Part shown: piece after piece, positions 1-6,031 of the stretch
Layout of the letters: the number at the start of each line of letters is the position of its first letter
Position numbering within the stretch: position 1 is the first letter of the stretch
Origin: CAWULT01 sp963923455
GTDB lineage: Bacteria > Acidobacteriota > Vicinamibacteria > Vicinamibacterales > UBA2999
Length of the DNA stretch: 9,952 nt
NCBI GenBank assembly: GCA_963923455.1
Contig: CAWULT010000148.1
Span: 1 to 9,952, forward strand
Reading direction: 5' to 3'
The notes under the pieces: generated by a model
What the model saw: only the letters and a program-made list of their open reading frames with translations
The model's database searches: none
What the model was told of the DNA's origin: nothing
Made by a program: the position numbers and the translations under genes

Positions 1-489
1 TTGCCGTACTACGGCGTCTTCGACTTCCTGACCTTCAGGTACGACAAGGGCACCGTGGTGCTCGGCGGATTCGCGTATCAGGGCACCCTTGCGCGCGACG
101 CCGAACGGGCCGTCAGGCGCGTCCGCGGCGTCGACCGGGTGACCGTGCAGATCAGAACGCTGCCGACGTCGCCGATGGACGACGACATCCGGTGGCGCGT
201 GTTCTACGCCGTCTACACCAACGCGTTCCTGATGAAGTACAACCCCGGCGGCGGCCTGCTCTGGGGCCACACGCACCCGCTGCGGCCGGGATTGCTGGTG
301 CCCTTCGCCGCCTTCCCGGGCATGCAGCCGGTCGGCCGCTATCCGATCCACGTCGTCGTCGAGGCAGGGAAGGTGCGGCTCCTGGGCGCCGTGGACAGCG
401 ACGCCGACAAGACCATCGCCGGTATGGCGGCCCGCAACGCCGCCGTCAGCTTCGGCGTCGAGAACGAGCTCATCGTCGATCGGCCGTAG
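1..489 (+). CDS. BON-domain protein, 5' truncated by window start
   Basis: The 162 visible residues carry two BON-like (OsmY/nodulation) modules. The first is at about residues 15-55 (hydrophobic strand, LGGFAY turn, then AERAVRRVRGVDRV helix-strand). The second is at about 114-160 (YPIHVVVEAGKVRLLGAV, then FGVENELIVD). BON modules are associated with envelope and phospholipid binding, usually in exported proteins. The reading frame is open at base 1. The first residues (LPYYGVFDFL) look like the interior of such a protein, so the TTG at base 1 is probably not the start, and a signal peptide and linker likely lie upstream. Between the modules is a Gly/Pro-rich segment (about residues 81-112, with WGHTHP) that is longer than a plain tandem BON linker. 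The stop is TAG at 487-489. The domain family is fairly sure; the cellular role is unknown. Confidence 0.8.
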   Translation: MPYYGVFDFLTFRYDKGTVVLGGFAYQGTLARDAERAVRRVRGVDRVTVQIRTLPTSPMDDDIRWRVFYAVYTNAFLMKYNPGGGLLWGHTHPLRPGLLVPFAAFPGMQPVGRYPIHVVVEAGKVRLLGAVDSDADKTIAGMAARNAAVSFGVENELIVDRP

Positions 490-554
490 CCGGGCCGCGA
501 CGGGCGGCGCGGGCGATCGAGCCGGGGGCGGTGGCGCGACGAAAGGCAGGGACG

Positions 555-1151
555 GTGCTGGTCGACGACTTCATGCCGGTCTTCGACGTGTCCGACGCGG
601 TGGCCGTGGTGGTGCGGGCCGACGTCGCTGCGACGTGGCGCGCGTTGAAGCAGGTGGATCTGATTGACGTCGGCCGGCGGCGCCCGCTCGTGGGCGCGCT
701 GGGCGCGCTCCGGGCCCTGCCCGATCTCGTGGCGCACGTGCTGCACGGAGAGGTGCCGCCCGCCGCGCCGTCCCGGCTTCGTCTGGAGGACCTGCCCACG
801 CTGCCGGCGACCCAGGGCGGCTGGGTGCTGCTCGGCGAGCGCGAGCAGGACGAGATCGCGCTGGGGCTGGTGGGCAAGTTCTGGCGCCCGGTGATCGAGT
901 TCGCGACGGTGTCGGCCGGGGGGTTCACCACGTTTGCGACCCCGGGCTTCGCCAAGACGGTGTACGCGCTGTCCGTACGTTCTCTCGATGGCCACCGGAC
1001 CCTGCTGACCGGCACCATGCGCACGGCCACCACCGACGAACAGGCGCGGGTCTGGTTCCGCCGCTATTGGACCATGGGCATCGGCTCCGGCGCCCATGTG
1101 CTGGTGCACGGGCTGCTCGACGTCACGCGCGAGAACGCCGAGCGCGCCTGA
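555..1151 (+). CDS. SRPBCC-like (START/Bet v1-type) hypothetical protein
   Basis: This 198-residue protein has the rhythm of SRPBCC-superfamily proteins of the actinobacterial/acidobacterial hypothetical type. It opens with strand and helix FDVSDAVAVVVRADVAATWRAL. The middle contains GKFWRP (residues 108-112) followed by FTTFATPGFAKTVYALSV. The end is a strand with TLLTGTMRTATTDEQARVWFRRYW and a long C-terminal helix. Such folds bind small hydrophobic ligands, but no catalytic residue can be named. I chose GTG at 555 because AAAGG (542-546) lies 8 nt upstream; the ATG at 573 is in frame but has no Shine-Dalgarno. It has no signal peptide, so it is likely cytoplasmic. It follows the BON gene by 65 bp and might be cotranscribed. 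The gene is sure, the family moderately so, and the function unknown. Confidence 0.7.
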   Translation: MLVDDFMPVFDVSDAVAVVVRADVAATWRALKQVDLIDVGRRRPLVGALGALRALPDLVAHVLHGEVPPAAPSRLRLEDLPTLPATQGGWVLLGEREQDEIALGLVGKFWRPVIEFATVSAGGFTTFATPGFAKTVYALSVRSLDGHRTLLTGTMRTATTDEQARVWFRRYWTMGIGSGAHVLVHGLLDVTRENAERA

Positions 1152-1170
1152 CGACCCGGACACGCGTGGT

Positions 1171-1186
1171 GCGGACAATCGTCCGC
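1171..1186. terminator. Candidate hairpin between convergent genes
   Basis: GCGGAC (1171-1176), loop AATC, GTCCGC (1181-1186) form a perfect 6-bp stem with a 4-nt loop. It lies in the 76-bp gap between the convergent stops at 1151 and 1228. No T-tract follows on either strand, so as an intrinsic terminator it is atypical. A second palindrome, GGGCGCCC, lies at 1199-1206. It may be a transcript-end hairpin serving both directions. Confidence 0.35.
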
Positions 1187-1227
1187 GCGCGCGGCACCGG
1201 GCGCCCTGGCCCTGCGCCGCGGGCGAG

Positions 1228-1569
1228 TCACGAGCCGCCCCGGCGCCGCCTGTAGAGCGCGCCCCATTCCCGCAGCGCGTCGATGCACGGCAGCGCCGTC
1301 CGTCCGAGCGCGGTCAGCTCGTAGTCGACGTGTGGCGGAACGACGGGGTGCACCGTTCGCGTGATCAGTCCGTGCTGTTCCAGTTCGCGCAGGTGCTGGG
1401 TCAGCATCTTGTGTGAGATGCCCACCAGGTCGCGCTTGAGTTCGTTGTAGCGCCACACCCGTTTGCCGAGCCGCCAGAGGATCGGCATCTTCCACTTGCC
1501 GCCCACCACGTGTAGCGCCAGTTCCACGGGGTTGTGGAACGCCTGTCCCTCGAACTCGAACGCCGGCAT
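1228..1569 (-). CDS. HxlR-family winged-helix transcriptional regulator
   Basis: The 113 residues match the HxlR family over the whole length: PVELALHVVGGKWKMPILWRL (residues 14-34), RYNELKR (40-46), the recognition helix GISHKMLTQHLRELEQHGLI (50-69), the wing VPPHVDYELTALG (77-89) and a C-terminal dimer helix with WG. HxlR proteins are dimeric repressors or activators that often respond to aldehydes, quinones or thiol oxidation. The Cys that commonly precedes the PVE motif in this family is Asn13 here, and the only Cys is C95 near the C terminus. ATG at 1569 is preferred because AGGAG (1576-1580) is 6 nt away; the GTG at 1572 would be only 3 nt away. It is divergent from the DJ-1-like gene, the usual place for a local regulator of that operon. 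The family is very sure; the ligand is unknown. Confidence 0.92.
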   Translation of the reverse strand: MPAFEFEGQAFHNPVELALHVVGGKWKMPILWRLGKRVWRYNELKRDLVGISHKMLTQHLRELEQHGLITRTVHPVVPPHVDYELTALGRTALPCIDALREWGALYRRRRGGS

Positions 1570-1572
1570 CAC

Positions 1573-1658
1573 GCTCTCCTGGCGGTGAGTATGTCACCAG
1601 AACGTGCGCACTTCACCGCATGGCCTCGATTCTCTAAGGTGGGACGACTGGAGGAGCC
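1573..1658. promoter_or_regulatory. Divergent promoter/operator region for the HxlR and DJ-1-like genes
   Basis: GGTGA (1584-1588) and TCACC (1594-1598) form an inverted repeat with a 5-bp spacer, and a third half-site TCACC sits at 1613-1617. GTGCGCAC (1604-1611) is a perfect palindrome. On the minus strand, GTGAAG (1616-1611), a 17-nt spacer and CATACT (1593-1588) are a weak -35/-10 pair for the regulator, with the -10 inside the inverted repeat. On the plus strand, TTCACC (1612-1617) and TCTAAG (1633-1638) are a weak pair with a 15-nt spacer. The layout would suit autoregulation plus control of the divergent operon. Promoter matches are poor and are inference only. Confidence 0.45.
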
Positions 1659-2429
1659 ATGAGCCTGAAGGATCCCAACATCACCCACCCGTCCCGCCGC
1701 AAGCGCGTCGCTCTCGTCATCGCCAATCCGGCGGTCTCCACCACGACCGGCTGGCCCGTGGGGTTCTGGTGGTCGGAGCTGACGCATCCGTACCACGTGT
1801 TCACCGAGAAGGGCTACGAGGTCGGCGTGTTCAGCCCGGACGGTGGACGCTGCGAGGCCGACGCGATGAGCGATCCGAGCGACCCGAGCGGGTACAGCCG
1901 GACGGATCTGATCAGCCAGGGCTTCATTCACACCCCCGACCTGCGTGCGCTCGTCGAGCAGACGCAGCCCGTGCGCGCGATCGACCCGGCACGGTTCGAT
2001 GCGATCGTCGTGGCTGGTGGCCAGGCCCCGATGTTCACGTTCGAGCGGGCGGTCGACCTGCATGCGGCGTTCGTCGCCTTCCACGAGGCCGGCAAGATTG
2101 CCGCCGCGCTCTGTCACGGCAGCGCCATCCTGGCCTTCGCGAAGCGGTCGAACGGCGACTACCTGGCCACGGGCAGGACCGTCACGGGTTTCGCGAACGT
2201 CGAGGAGGACTTCGCGGACGAGGCCGTCTGGAACTACGGCATGCTGCCCCGCGGCACCCACGTCATGCCGTGGCGCATCGAAGACCGGCTGAAGGCGATC
2301 GGCGCCAACTACGTGCAGGCGGGCCGGTGGCGCGGGTTCGCGGTGCGCGACGGCAACCTGATCACCGGACAGCAGAACTTCTCGGGTGAAGAGACGGCGC
2401 GATTGGTGGTCGCCGCGCTCGGCGAGTGA
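1659..2429 (+). CDS. DJ-1/PfpI family protein, Hsp31/glyoxalase III-like
   Basis: The 256 residues form a class I glutamine-amidotransferase-like (DJ-1/PfpI) domain. Visible signatures are RVALVIANP (residues 16-24), TTGWPVGFWWSELTHPYHVF (28-47), VVAGGQAPM (117-125) and the nucleophile elbow ALCHGSAIL (150-158). Glu40 with Cys152-His153 fits the acid, Cys and His arrangement of Hsp31-type members, which convert methylglyoxal to lactate without glutathione and/or act as chaperones and deglycases. The WSELTHP segment argues for the Hsp31 branch over short PfpI. ATG at 1659 has GGAGG at 1650-1654, a slightly short spacing. There is no signal peptide, so it is cytoplasmic. The stop overlaps the Shine-Dalgarno of the next gene, so the two are translated from one mRNA. 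The exact substrate is inferred, not shown. Confidence 0.9.
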   Translation: MSLKDPNITHPSRRKRVALVIANPAVSTTTGWPVGFWWSELTHPYHVFTEKGYEVGVFSPDGGRCEADAMSDPSDPSGYSRTDLISQGFIHTPDLRALVEQTQPVRAIDPARFDAIVVAGGQAPMFTFERAVDLHAAFVAFHEAGKIAAALCHGSAILAFAKRSNGDYLATGRTVTGFANVEEDFADEAVWNYGMLPRGTHVMPWRIEDRLKAIGANYVQAGRWRGFAVRDGNLITGQQNFSGEETARLVVAALGE

Positions 2430-2440
2430 GGAGGCAGGTC

Positions 2441-3076
2441 ATGAAGATTGCGTTCATCGGATACGGCAACGTCGGGGCGCCGCTCGCCGACCGGCTGCAG
2501 CGGTTGGGACACGACGTGACCCTGGCCGCAGCCGACCCCGCGTCGGACTCCGTCGCGAAGGCGCGTACCCGGAACCCGGCGCTGCGGGTGGCCCCGCCGG
2601 CGGAGGCCGTCGGGGCCGCCGAGGTCGTCTTCCTCGCGACGCCCTTCCAGGCCAACGAGGCGGCGCTCGCTCCCGTGACCGCCGAGCTGGCCGGGAAGCT
2701 CCTCGTCGACTGCACGAACCCCGTCGGGCCGGGCCTGACGCACGGGCTCGACAGCCGGCAGTCGGGCACCGAGCGGCTGCAGGCCATGCTGCCCGACACG
2801 AGCGTGGTCAAGGCCTTCACCATCTATGGGTTCGAGAATCTCGAGAACCCGTCGTACCCCGGCTACGGCGTGAAGCCCGTGATGATGTTCTGCGGCGACG
2901 ACGCCGGAGCGAAGGCGACCGTGGCGGGGCTCGTCGCACAGCTCGGGTGGGAGCCGCTCGACGTCGGCGGCGCCGTGCAGGCGCTGTCCCTCGAGCACAT
3001 GACGCTGTTGTGGGTGCGCATGGTCCGGATGGGTGGCGCGTCCCCGCACACGGTCTGGGCGGTGCTGCGCCGCTGA
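2441..3076 (+). CDS. F420-dependent NADP oxidoreductase-like Rossmann protein
   Basis: The 211-residue protein opens with a Rossmann fold, KIAFIGYGNVGAPLA, with Gly7, Gly9 and Gly12 of GxGxxG. It continues EVVFLATPF (61-69), LLVDCTNP (87-94) and SVVKAFTIYGFENL (121-134), typical of the NADPH:F420 oxidoreductase-like family (PF03807). The C terminus has the helix LSLEHMTLLWVRM. Members in bacteria without F420 usually reduce unknown carbonyl substrates with NAD(P)H, so F420 use is not implied. ATG at 2441 is chosen because AGGAGG at 2429-2434 sits 6 nt upstream; the in-frame GTG at 2426 would overlap the preceding gene and lacks such a site. The gap to the DJ-1-like gene is 11 bp, so this is one operon, likely under the divergent HxlR regulator. 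Confidence 0.88.
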   Translation: MKIAFIGYGNVGAPLADRLQRLGHDVTLAAADPASDSVAKARTRNPALRVAPPAEAVGAAEVVFLATPFQANEAALAPVTAELAGKLLVDCTNPVGPGLTHGLDSRQSGTERLQAMLPDTSVVKAFTIYGFENLENPSYPGYGVKPVMMFCGDDAGAKATVAGLVAQLGWEPLDVGGAVQALSLEHMTLLWVRMVRMGGASPHTVWAVLRR

Positions 3077-3109
3077 GGGCCCTGAAGACCGTGGTACCGG
3101 GCTCTGGCA

Positions 3110-3131
3110 GGGTCCGCTCCCGACGGGACCC
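3110..3131. terminator. Candidate hairpin after the DJ-1/oxidoreductase operon
   Basis: GGGTCC (3110-3115) pairs with GGACCC (3126-3131) across a 10-nt loop, 34 nt after the TGA of the oxidoreductase gene and before the next promoter. There is no T-tract. The position suits an operon-end structure, but it is weak as an intrinsic terminator. Confidence 0.3.
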
Positions 3132-3141
3132 GCCCGGGCTA

Positions 3142-3184
3142 ACCCGATTCGGGTCGGTGCCGGGCAGGACTCGCGCGCTATACT
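3142..3184 (+). promoter_or_regulatory. Candidate promoter with upstream palindrome for the MBL-like operon
   Basis: TATACT at 3179-3184 is a good -10 hexamer in very GC-rich surroundings, 45 bp before the ATG at 3230. No clear -35 is seen; TCGGTG at 3154-3159 is weak and too far away. Just upstream is the perfect odd palindrome ACCCGA-T-TCGGGT (3142-3154), which would overlap or abut the -35 region and could be an operator. This supports the MBL-like gene starting its own transcription unit, separate from the preceding operon. Confidence 0.45.
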
Positions 3185-3198
3185 CCCCACCGTCCGTA

Positions 3199-3211
3199 CC
3201 CCCGCAGGGGG
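3199..3211 (+). promoter_or_regulatory. Leader hairpin just upstream of the MBL-like gene
   Basis: CCCCC (3199-3203), loop GCA, GGGGG (3207-3211) form a short but very stable GC stem in the predicted 5' leader, 18 nt before the start codon. The only strongly purine-rich stretch before the ATG is this GGGGGG run (3207-3212). The stem could therefore mask the nearest ribosome-binding sequence. No known riboswitch is recognised. Confidence 0.3.
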
Positions 3212-3229
3212 GCGGCGAAGCGAGTTGCC

Positions 3230-4207
3230 ATGACACGATTGATTGCTCGAATGGCGGCGGCGGCTGTCGGCCTGGCGCTGTGCGCCGCCCTCGGCGGGCC
3301 GCTCGCCGCGCAGGAAGGCAGCGGCCTCGACGTCGTCCAGGTCCGCAAGAACTTCTACATGATCGCGGGGGCCGGCGGGAACATCGGCGTCCAGATCGGA
3401 TCCGACGGGGTCGTGCTCGTCAACGCCGGCACCGCGCAGGCCAGCGACCGGGTGCTGGCCGAGTTGAAGAAGCTGACGCCGCTCCCGATCCGCTACATCA
3501 TCGACGCCGACGCGGGCCCCGAGTTCGTCGGGGGCAACGAGAAGCTGTCGAAGGCCGGCTTCACGATCTTCACCAACGCGCTCGGCAACACCGGGTTCGT
3601 CGGGGCGATGACCGGCGGCGGCGCCGCCGCGATCCTCGCGCACGAGAGCGTGCTCGCCCGGATGGCCAAGGACAACTATCCGGCGGCGGCGACGCCCACC
3701 GAGGCGTACTTCGTCAACCGCAAGACGCTGCGGATGAACGACGAGGGAATCGAGATCTACCACCAGCCGAACGCGCACAGCAACGCCGACAGCTTCGTGC
3801 TGTTCCGCGGCTCGGACGTCGTCGTGACCGGCGACGTGATGGACAGCGAGCGCTTCCCGGTCATCGACCTCGCCAACGGCGGCACCATCCAGGGCGAGAT
3901 CGACGCGCTCAACCGCCTGATCGACCTGACGATCGCGCCGACGCCGTTCATCTACAAGGACGTGGGCACCTACGTGATCCCCGGGCACGGCCGCGTCGGC
4001 GAGCAGATGGAGGTCGTGGACTACCGCGACATGGTCGTCACGGTGCGCGACCGCGTGGCGGATCTCGTGGCGCAGAAGAAGACGCTCGACGAGATCAAGG
4101 CGGCCCGTCCCGCGCTGCCCTATGAGTCGCGTTACGGCTCGAAGACGGGTCCGTGGACGACGGACATGTTCGTCGAGGCCATCGTCAGGACGTTGAGCAC
4201 CAAGTAG
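3230..4207 (+). CDS. Exported MBL-fold hydrolase-like protein with degenerate metal site
   Basis: The 325-residue protein has a Sec signal peptide (about residues 1-27, ending PLAAQ) and a metallo-beta-lactamase fold. Landmarks are NFYMIAGAGGNIGVQIGSDGVVLVNAG (41-67), IRYIID (87-92), FVGGNEKL (99-106), NAHSNADSFVLF (181-192), VVVTGDVMD (197-205) and YVIPGHG (248-254). The usual THxHxDHxGGN motif reads A93, D94, A95, G96, P97, E98, F99, V100, then GGN. Both His of HxH, the Asp and the next His are therefore replaced, while H183, D202 and H253 remain. Ordinary two-zinc hydrolysis looks unlikely; a one-metal, different-metal or binding role is possible. ATG at 3230 gives the complete signal peptide, although its Shine-Dalgarno is poor. 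Two further exported proteins follow with gaps of 14 and 13 bp, so it is probably the first gene of a three-gene operon. The fold is sure; the activity is unknown. Confidence 0.85.
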   Translation: MTRLIARMAAAAVGLALCAALGGPLAAQEGSGLDVVQVRKNFYMIAGAGGNIGVQIGSDGVVLVNAGTAQASDRVLAELKKLTPLPIRYIIDADAGPEFVGGNEKLSKAGFTIFTNALGNTGFVGAMTGGGAAAILAHESVLARMAKDNYPAAATPTEAYFVNRKTLRMNDEGIEIYHQPNAHSNADSFVLFRGSDVVVTGDVMDSERFPVIDLANGGTIQGEIDALNRLIDLTIAPTPFIYKDVGTYVIPGHGRVGEQMEVVDYRDMVVTVRDRVADLVAQKKTLDEIKAARPALPYESRYGSKTGPWTTDMFVEAIVRTLSTK

Positions 4208-4221
4208 AGGACACGGCGGTC

Positions 4222-4998
4222 ATGACCACGCGAACGTTCATCACACGGATGGCCACCGTGTCGCTGTGCCTGGCCGGCGCGCTGCTGGCGTCGGCTCCCG
4301 CGCTGGCGCAGGGCCGCGGGGGACGCGGCGGCGCGCCGCAGGCCCCCCAGACGCCGCGCGGTGCGGCGCCCGTCGACCTCACCGGCTACTGGGTGTCGGT
4401 CGTCACCGAGGACTGGCGTTACCGGATGGTGCTGCCGATGAAGGGCGACTACCAGGGCGTGCCGCTCACGCCGGCCGCGCGGAAGATCGCCGACGCCTGG
4501 GACCCGGCCGTCGAGGCGAAGGCCGCGGACCAGTGCAAGGCCTACGGCGCGCCGTCGATCCTGCGAGTGCCGGGCCGGCTCCGGATCACCTGGCAGGACG
4601 ACACGACCCTGAAGCTGGAGACCGATGCCGGCCAGCAGACCCGGTTGTTCCACTTCGGCGCGTGGACGGCGCCGGCCGGCCCGCGCACGCTGCAGGGCAA
4701 TTCGGTCGCCGAGTGGGAAGGCGGCGGGCGCGGCGCGACCGACGGCGCCCTGAAGGTCACGACGACCAACCTGAAAGGCGGCTACCTGCGGAAGAACGGG
4801 GTGCCGTACAGCCAGAACGCGACGCTGCAGGAGTACTACGAGGTGATCACGCAGCCGGACGGCTCGCCGCTGCTCGTCGTGACGATCTCGACCACGGACC
4901 CGGAGTACCTACGGCAGACGTTCGTGATCAGCTCGCACTTCAAGAAGGAGCCCGACGGCGCGAAGTGGAAGCCCGCGCCGTGCTCGGCCACCTGGTAG
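4222..4998 (+). CDS. Exported protein of unknown function, paralog of next gene
   Basis: The 258-residue protein has a Sec signal (about 1-29, cleavage after ALA) and then a Gly/Arg/Pro-rich linker (30-50). It has one domain starting DLTGYWVSVVTEDW (52-65), passing GVPLTPAARKIADAWD and RVPGRLRITWQDDTTLKLETDAG, and ending with beta-rich TTTNLKGGYLRKNG (180-193) and DPEYLRQTFVISSHF. I do not recognise a named family; the beta-strand-rich, LTGxW-opening form suggests a lipocalin-like barrel, which is inference. Mature cysteines are C105 and C254. The next gene shares the same blocks in order. ATG at 4222 starts a clean signal peptide 14 bp after the MBL-like stop; an upstream in-frame ATG at 4153 lies inside that gene and would spoil the signal. 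Shine-Dalgarno is weak (GAGGA, 4206-4210). Confidence 0.75.
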   Translation: MTTRTFITRMATVSLCLAGALLASAPALAQGRGGRGGAPQAPQTPRGAAPVDLTGYWVSVVTEDWRYRMVLPMKGDYQGVPLTPAARKIADAWDPAVEAKAADQCKAYGAPSILRVPGRLRITWQDDTTLKLETDAGQQTRLFHFGAWTAPAGPRTLQGNSVAEWEGGGRGATDGALKVTTTNLKGGYLRKNGVPYSQNATLQEYYEVITQPDGSPLLVVTISTTDPEYLRQTFVISSHFKKEPDGAKWKPAPCSATW

Positions 4999-5011
4999 GG
5001 GAGCAGACAAG

Positions 5012-5890
5012 ATGAGCCGCACGAGCACGATCCTCGCATTGGTGTTGCTGCTGGGCGTCAGCCTGCCGGCGCGGGCCGAGATCGACCTGTCGGGTTCCTG
5101 GGCGTCCATCAATCACGAGGACGCCATGGAGCGCGGTGCCGGGCCGAACCCCGCGGACTGGGCCGGGCTGCCGTTCAACGAGTACGGGCGCGCGAAGGCC
5201 CTCAGCTTCTCGCAGTCGATCATCTCGATGCCCGAGCGCACCTGCTGGTTCCAGACGCAGTGGCACATCGCCGCCGGGCCGTTCAGTCTCCGCATGTGGG
5301 CCGTGCCGGATCCGGTCACGGGCCGTGTCCAGGCCTGGGTGGTTGGCGCCTGGGAGACCCGCGCGCCGATGATCATCTGGATGGACGGCCGGCCGCGCCC
5401 GTCGAAGAACGCACCACACGACCAGACCGGGTTCACCACGGGCCGCTGGAACGGCAACGAACTCGTGGCGACCACCACGCACCTCAAGACCGGCTACATG
5501 CGCCGCAACGGCGCCGCCAGCAGCGACCAGGCGACGATCACCACGCACTTCCGCCGGCACGGCAACGTGCTCACCGTCACCATGTTCATGGTGGACCCGG
5601 TGTACCTGACCGAGCCCTACATCATCACGCGGTCCTACAACCTGAGCACCAACCCGGTGTCGATCGGCGGCCCGCCGTGCATCGTCGGCGACGAGGGTGT
5701 CGAATCGGGCCGCGTGCCGCACCACCTGCCGGGCAAGAATCCGTACGTGGGCGAGATGACGAAGCGCTACGGCATTCCGCTCGACGCGGTGATGGGCGGT
5801 GCCGAGACGATGTATCCGGAGTACCGCGACCGGCTCAAGGACCAGTTCAAGCACCCGTCGTCCAAGTGCGCCTTGAACTGCGGGGGATGA
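5012..5890 (+). CDS. Exported protein of unknown function, paralog of previous gene
   Basis: The 292-residue protein has a Sec signal of about 22 residues (ARA then EIDLSGSW). Blocks correspond to the upstream gene: LSGSW (26-30) to LTGYW; NHED (34-37) to VTED; AGLPFNEYGRAKAL to QGVPLTPAARKIAD; ATTTHLKTGYMRRNGA (153-168) to TTTNLKGGYLRKNGV; and DPVYLTEPYIITRSYN to DPEYLRQTFVISSHF, each followed by a Cys (C223 here). It has an extra C-terminal region of about 70 residues (HHLPGKNPYV onwards) ending with cysteines C286 and C290. ATG at 5012 has AGGGGAG 8 nt upstream, the best Shine-Dalgarno of this operon. The gap to the preceding gene is 13 bp. Likely periplasmic or cell-surface. Function is unknown; the paralogy is by eye. 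Confidence 0.75.
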   Translation: MSRTSTILALVLLLGVSLPARAEIDLSGSWASINHEDAMERGAGPNPADWAGLPFNEYGRAKALSFSQSIISMPERTCWFQTQWHIAAGPFSLRMWAVPDPVTGRVQAWVVGAWETRAPMIIWMDGRPRPSKNAPHDQTGFTTGRWNGNELVATTTHLKTGYMRRNGAASSDQATITTHFRRHGNVLTVTMFMVDPVYLTEPYIITRSYNLSTNPVSIGGPPCIVGDEGVESGRVPHHLPGKNPYVGEMTKRYGIPLDAVMGGAETMYPEYRDRLKDQFKHPSSKCALNCGG

Positions 5891-5968
5891 GCACGCGCCA
5901 CCGCTGAGCGGCCGGCCGTGCATTACCGATCCGACACCAGCGCCGTCCGCTGGCCGGCGTGGTAGGTC

Positions 5969-5996
5969 TTGCCCCGTCCGCGCGATTGGATACAGT
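5969..5996 (+). promoter_or_regulatory. Candidate sigma70-type promoter for the SGNH/PKD gene
   Basis: TTGCCC (5969-5974), a 16-nt spacer and TACAGT (5991-5996) give a plausible -35/-10 pair about 73 bp upstream of the ATG at 6070. It lies in the 179-bp gap after the three-gene operon, which supports a separate transcription unit. The rest of the gap holds the palindrome CGGCCGGCCG (5909-5918) and a leader hairpin listed separately. Confidence 0.4.
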
Positions 5997-6031
5997 CCGG
6001 AGGTGGCCGCCAGGGGCCCAGGAGTCGTGAC

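Noticed and set aside
192..554. N-terminal extension of the SRPBCC-like gene back to 192
   Set aside because: The added residues are Arg/Pro-rich shadow of the BON gene in another frame. The GTG at 555 has a Shine-Dalgarno, and homology-like sequence starts there.
2426..2440. GTG start at 2426 for the F420-reductase-like gene
   Set aside because: It would overlap the preceding gene and place the AGGAGG inside the coding region. ATG at 2441 has ideal spacing and begins right at the Rossmann strand.
2441..3076. Evidence that the organism makes coenzyme F420
   Set aside because: The family name comes from archaeal members; most bacterial relatives use only NAD(P)H, and no F420 biosynthesis gene is present here.
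2309..3988. A 559-residue minus-strand open frame opposite the DJ-1-like, oxidoreductase and MBL-like genes
   Set aside because: It has low-complexity Arg/Val/Asp/Gly composition and no recognisable domain, and it crosses three well-supported plus-strand genes. Such frames are common in high-GC DNA.
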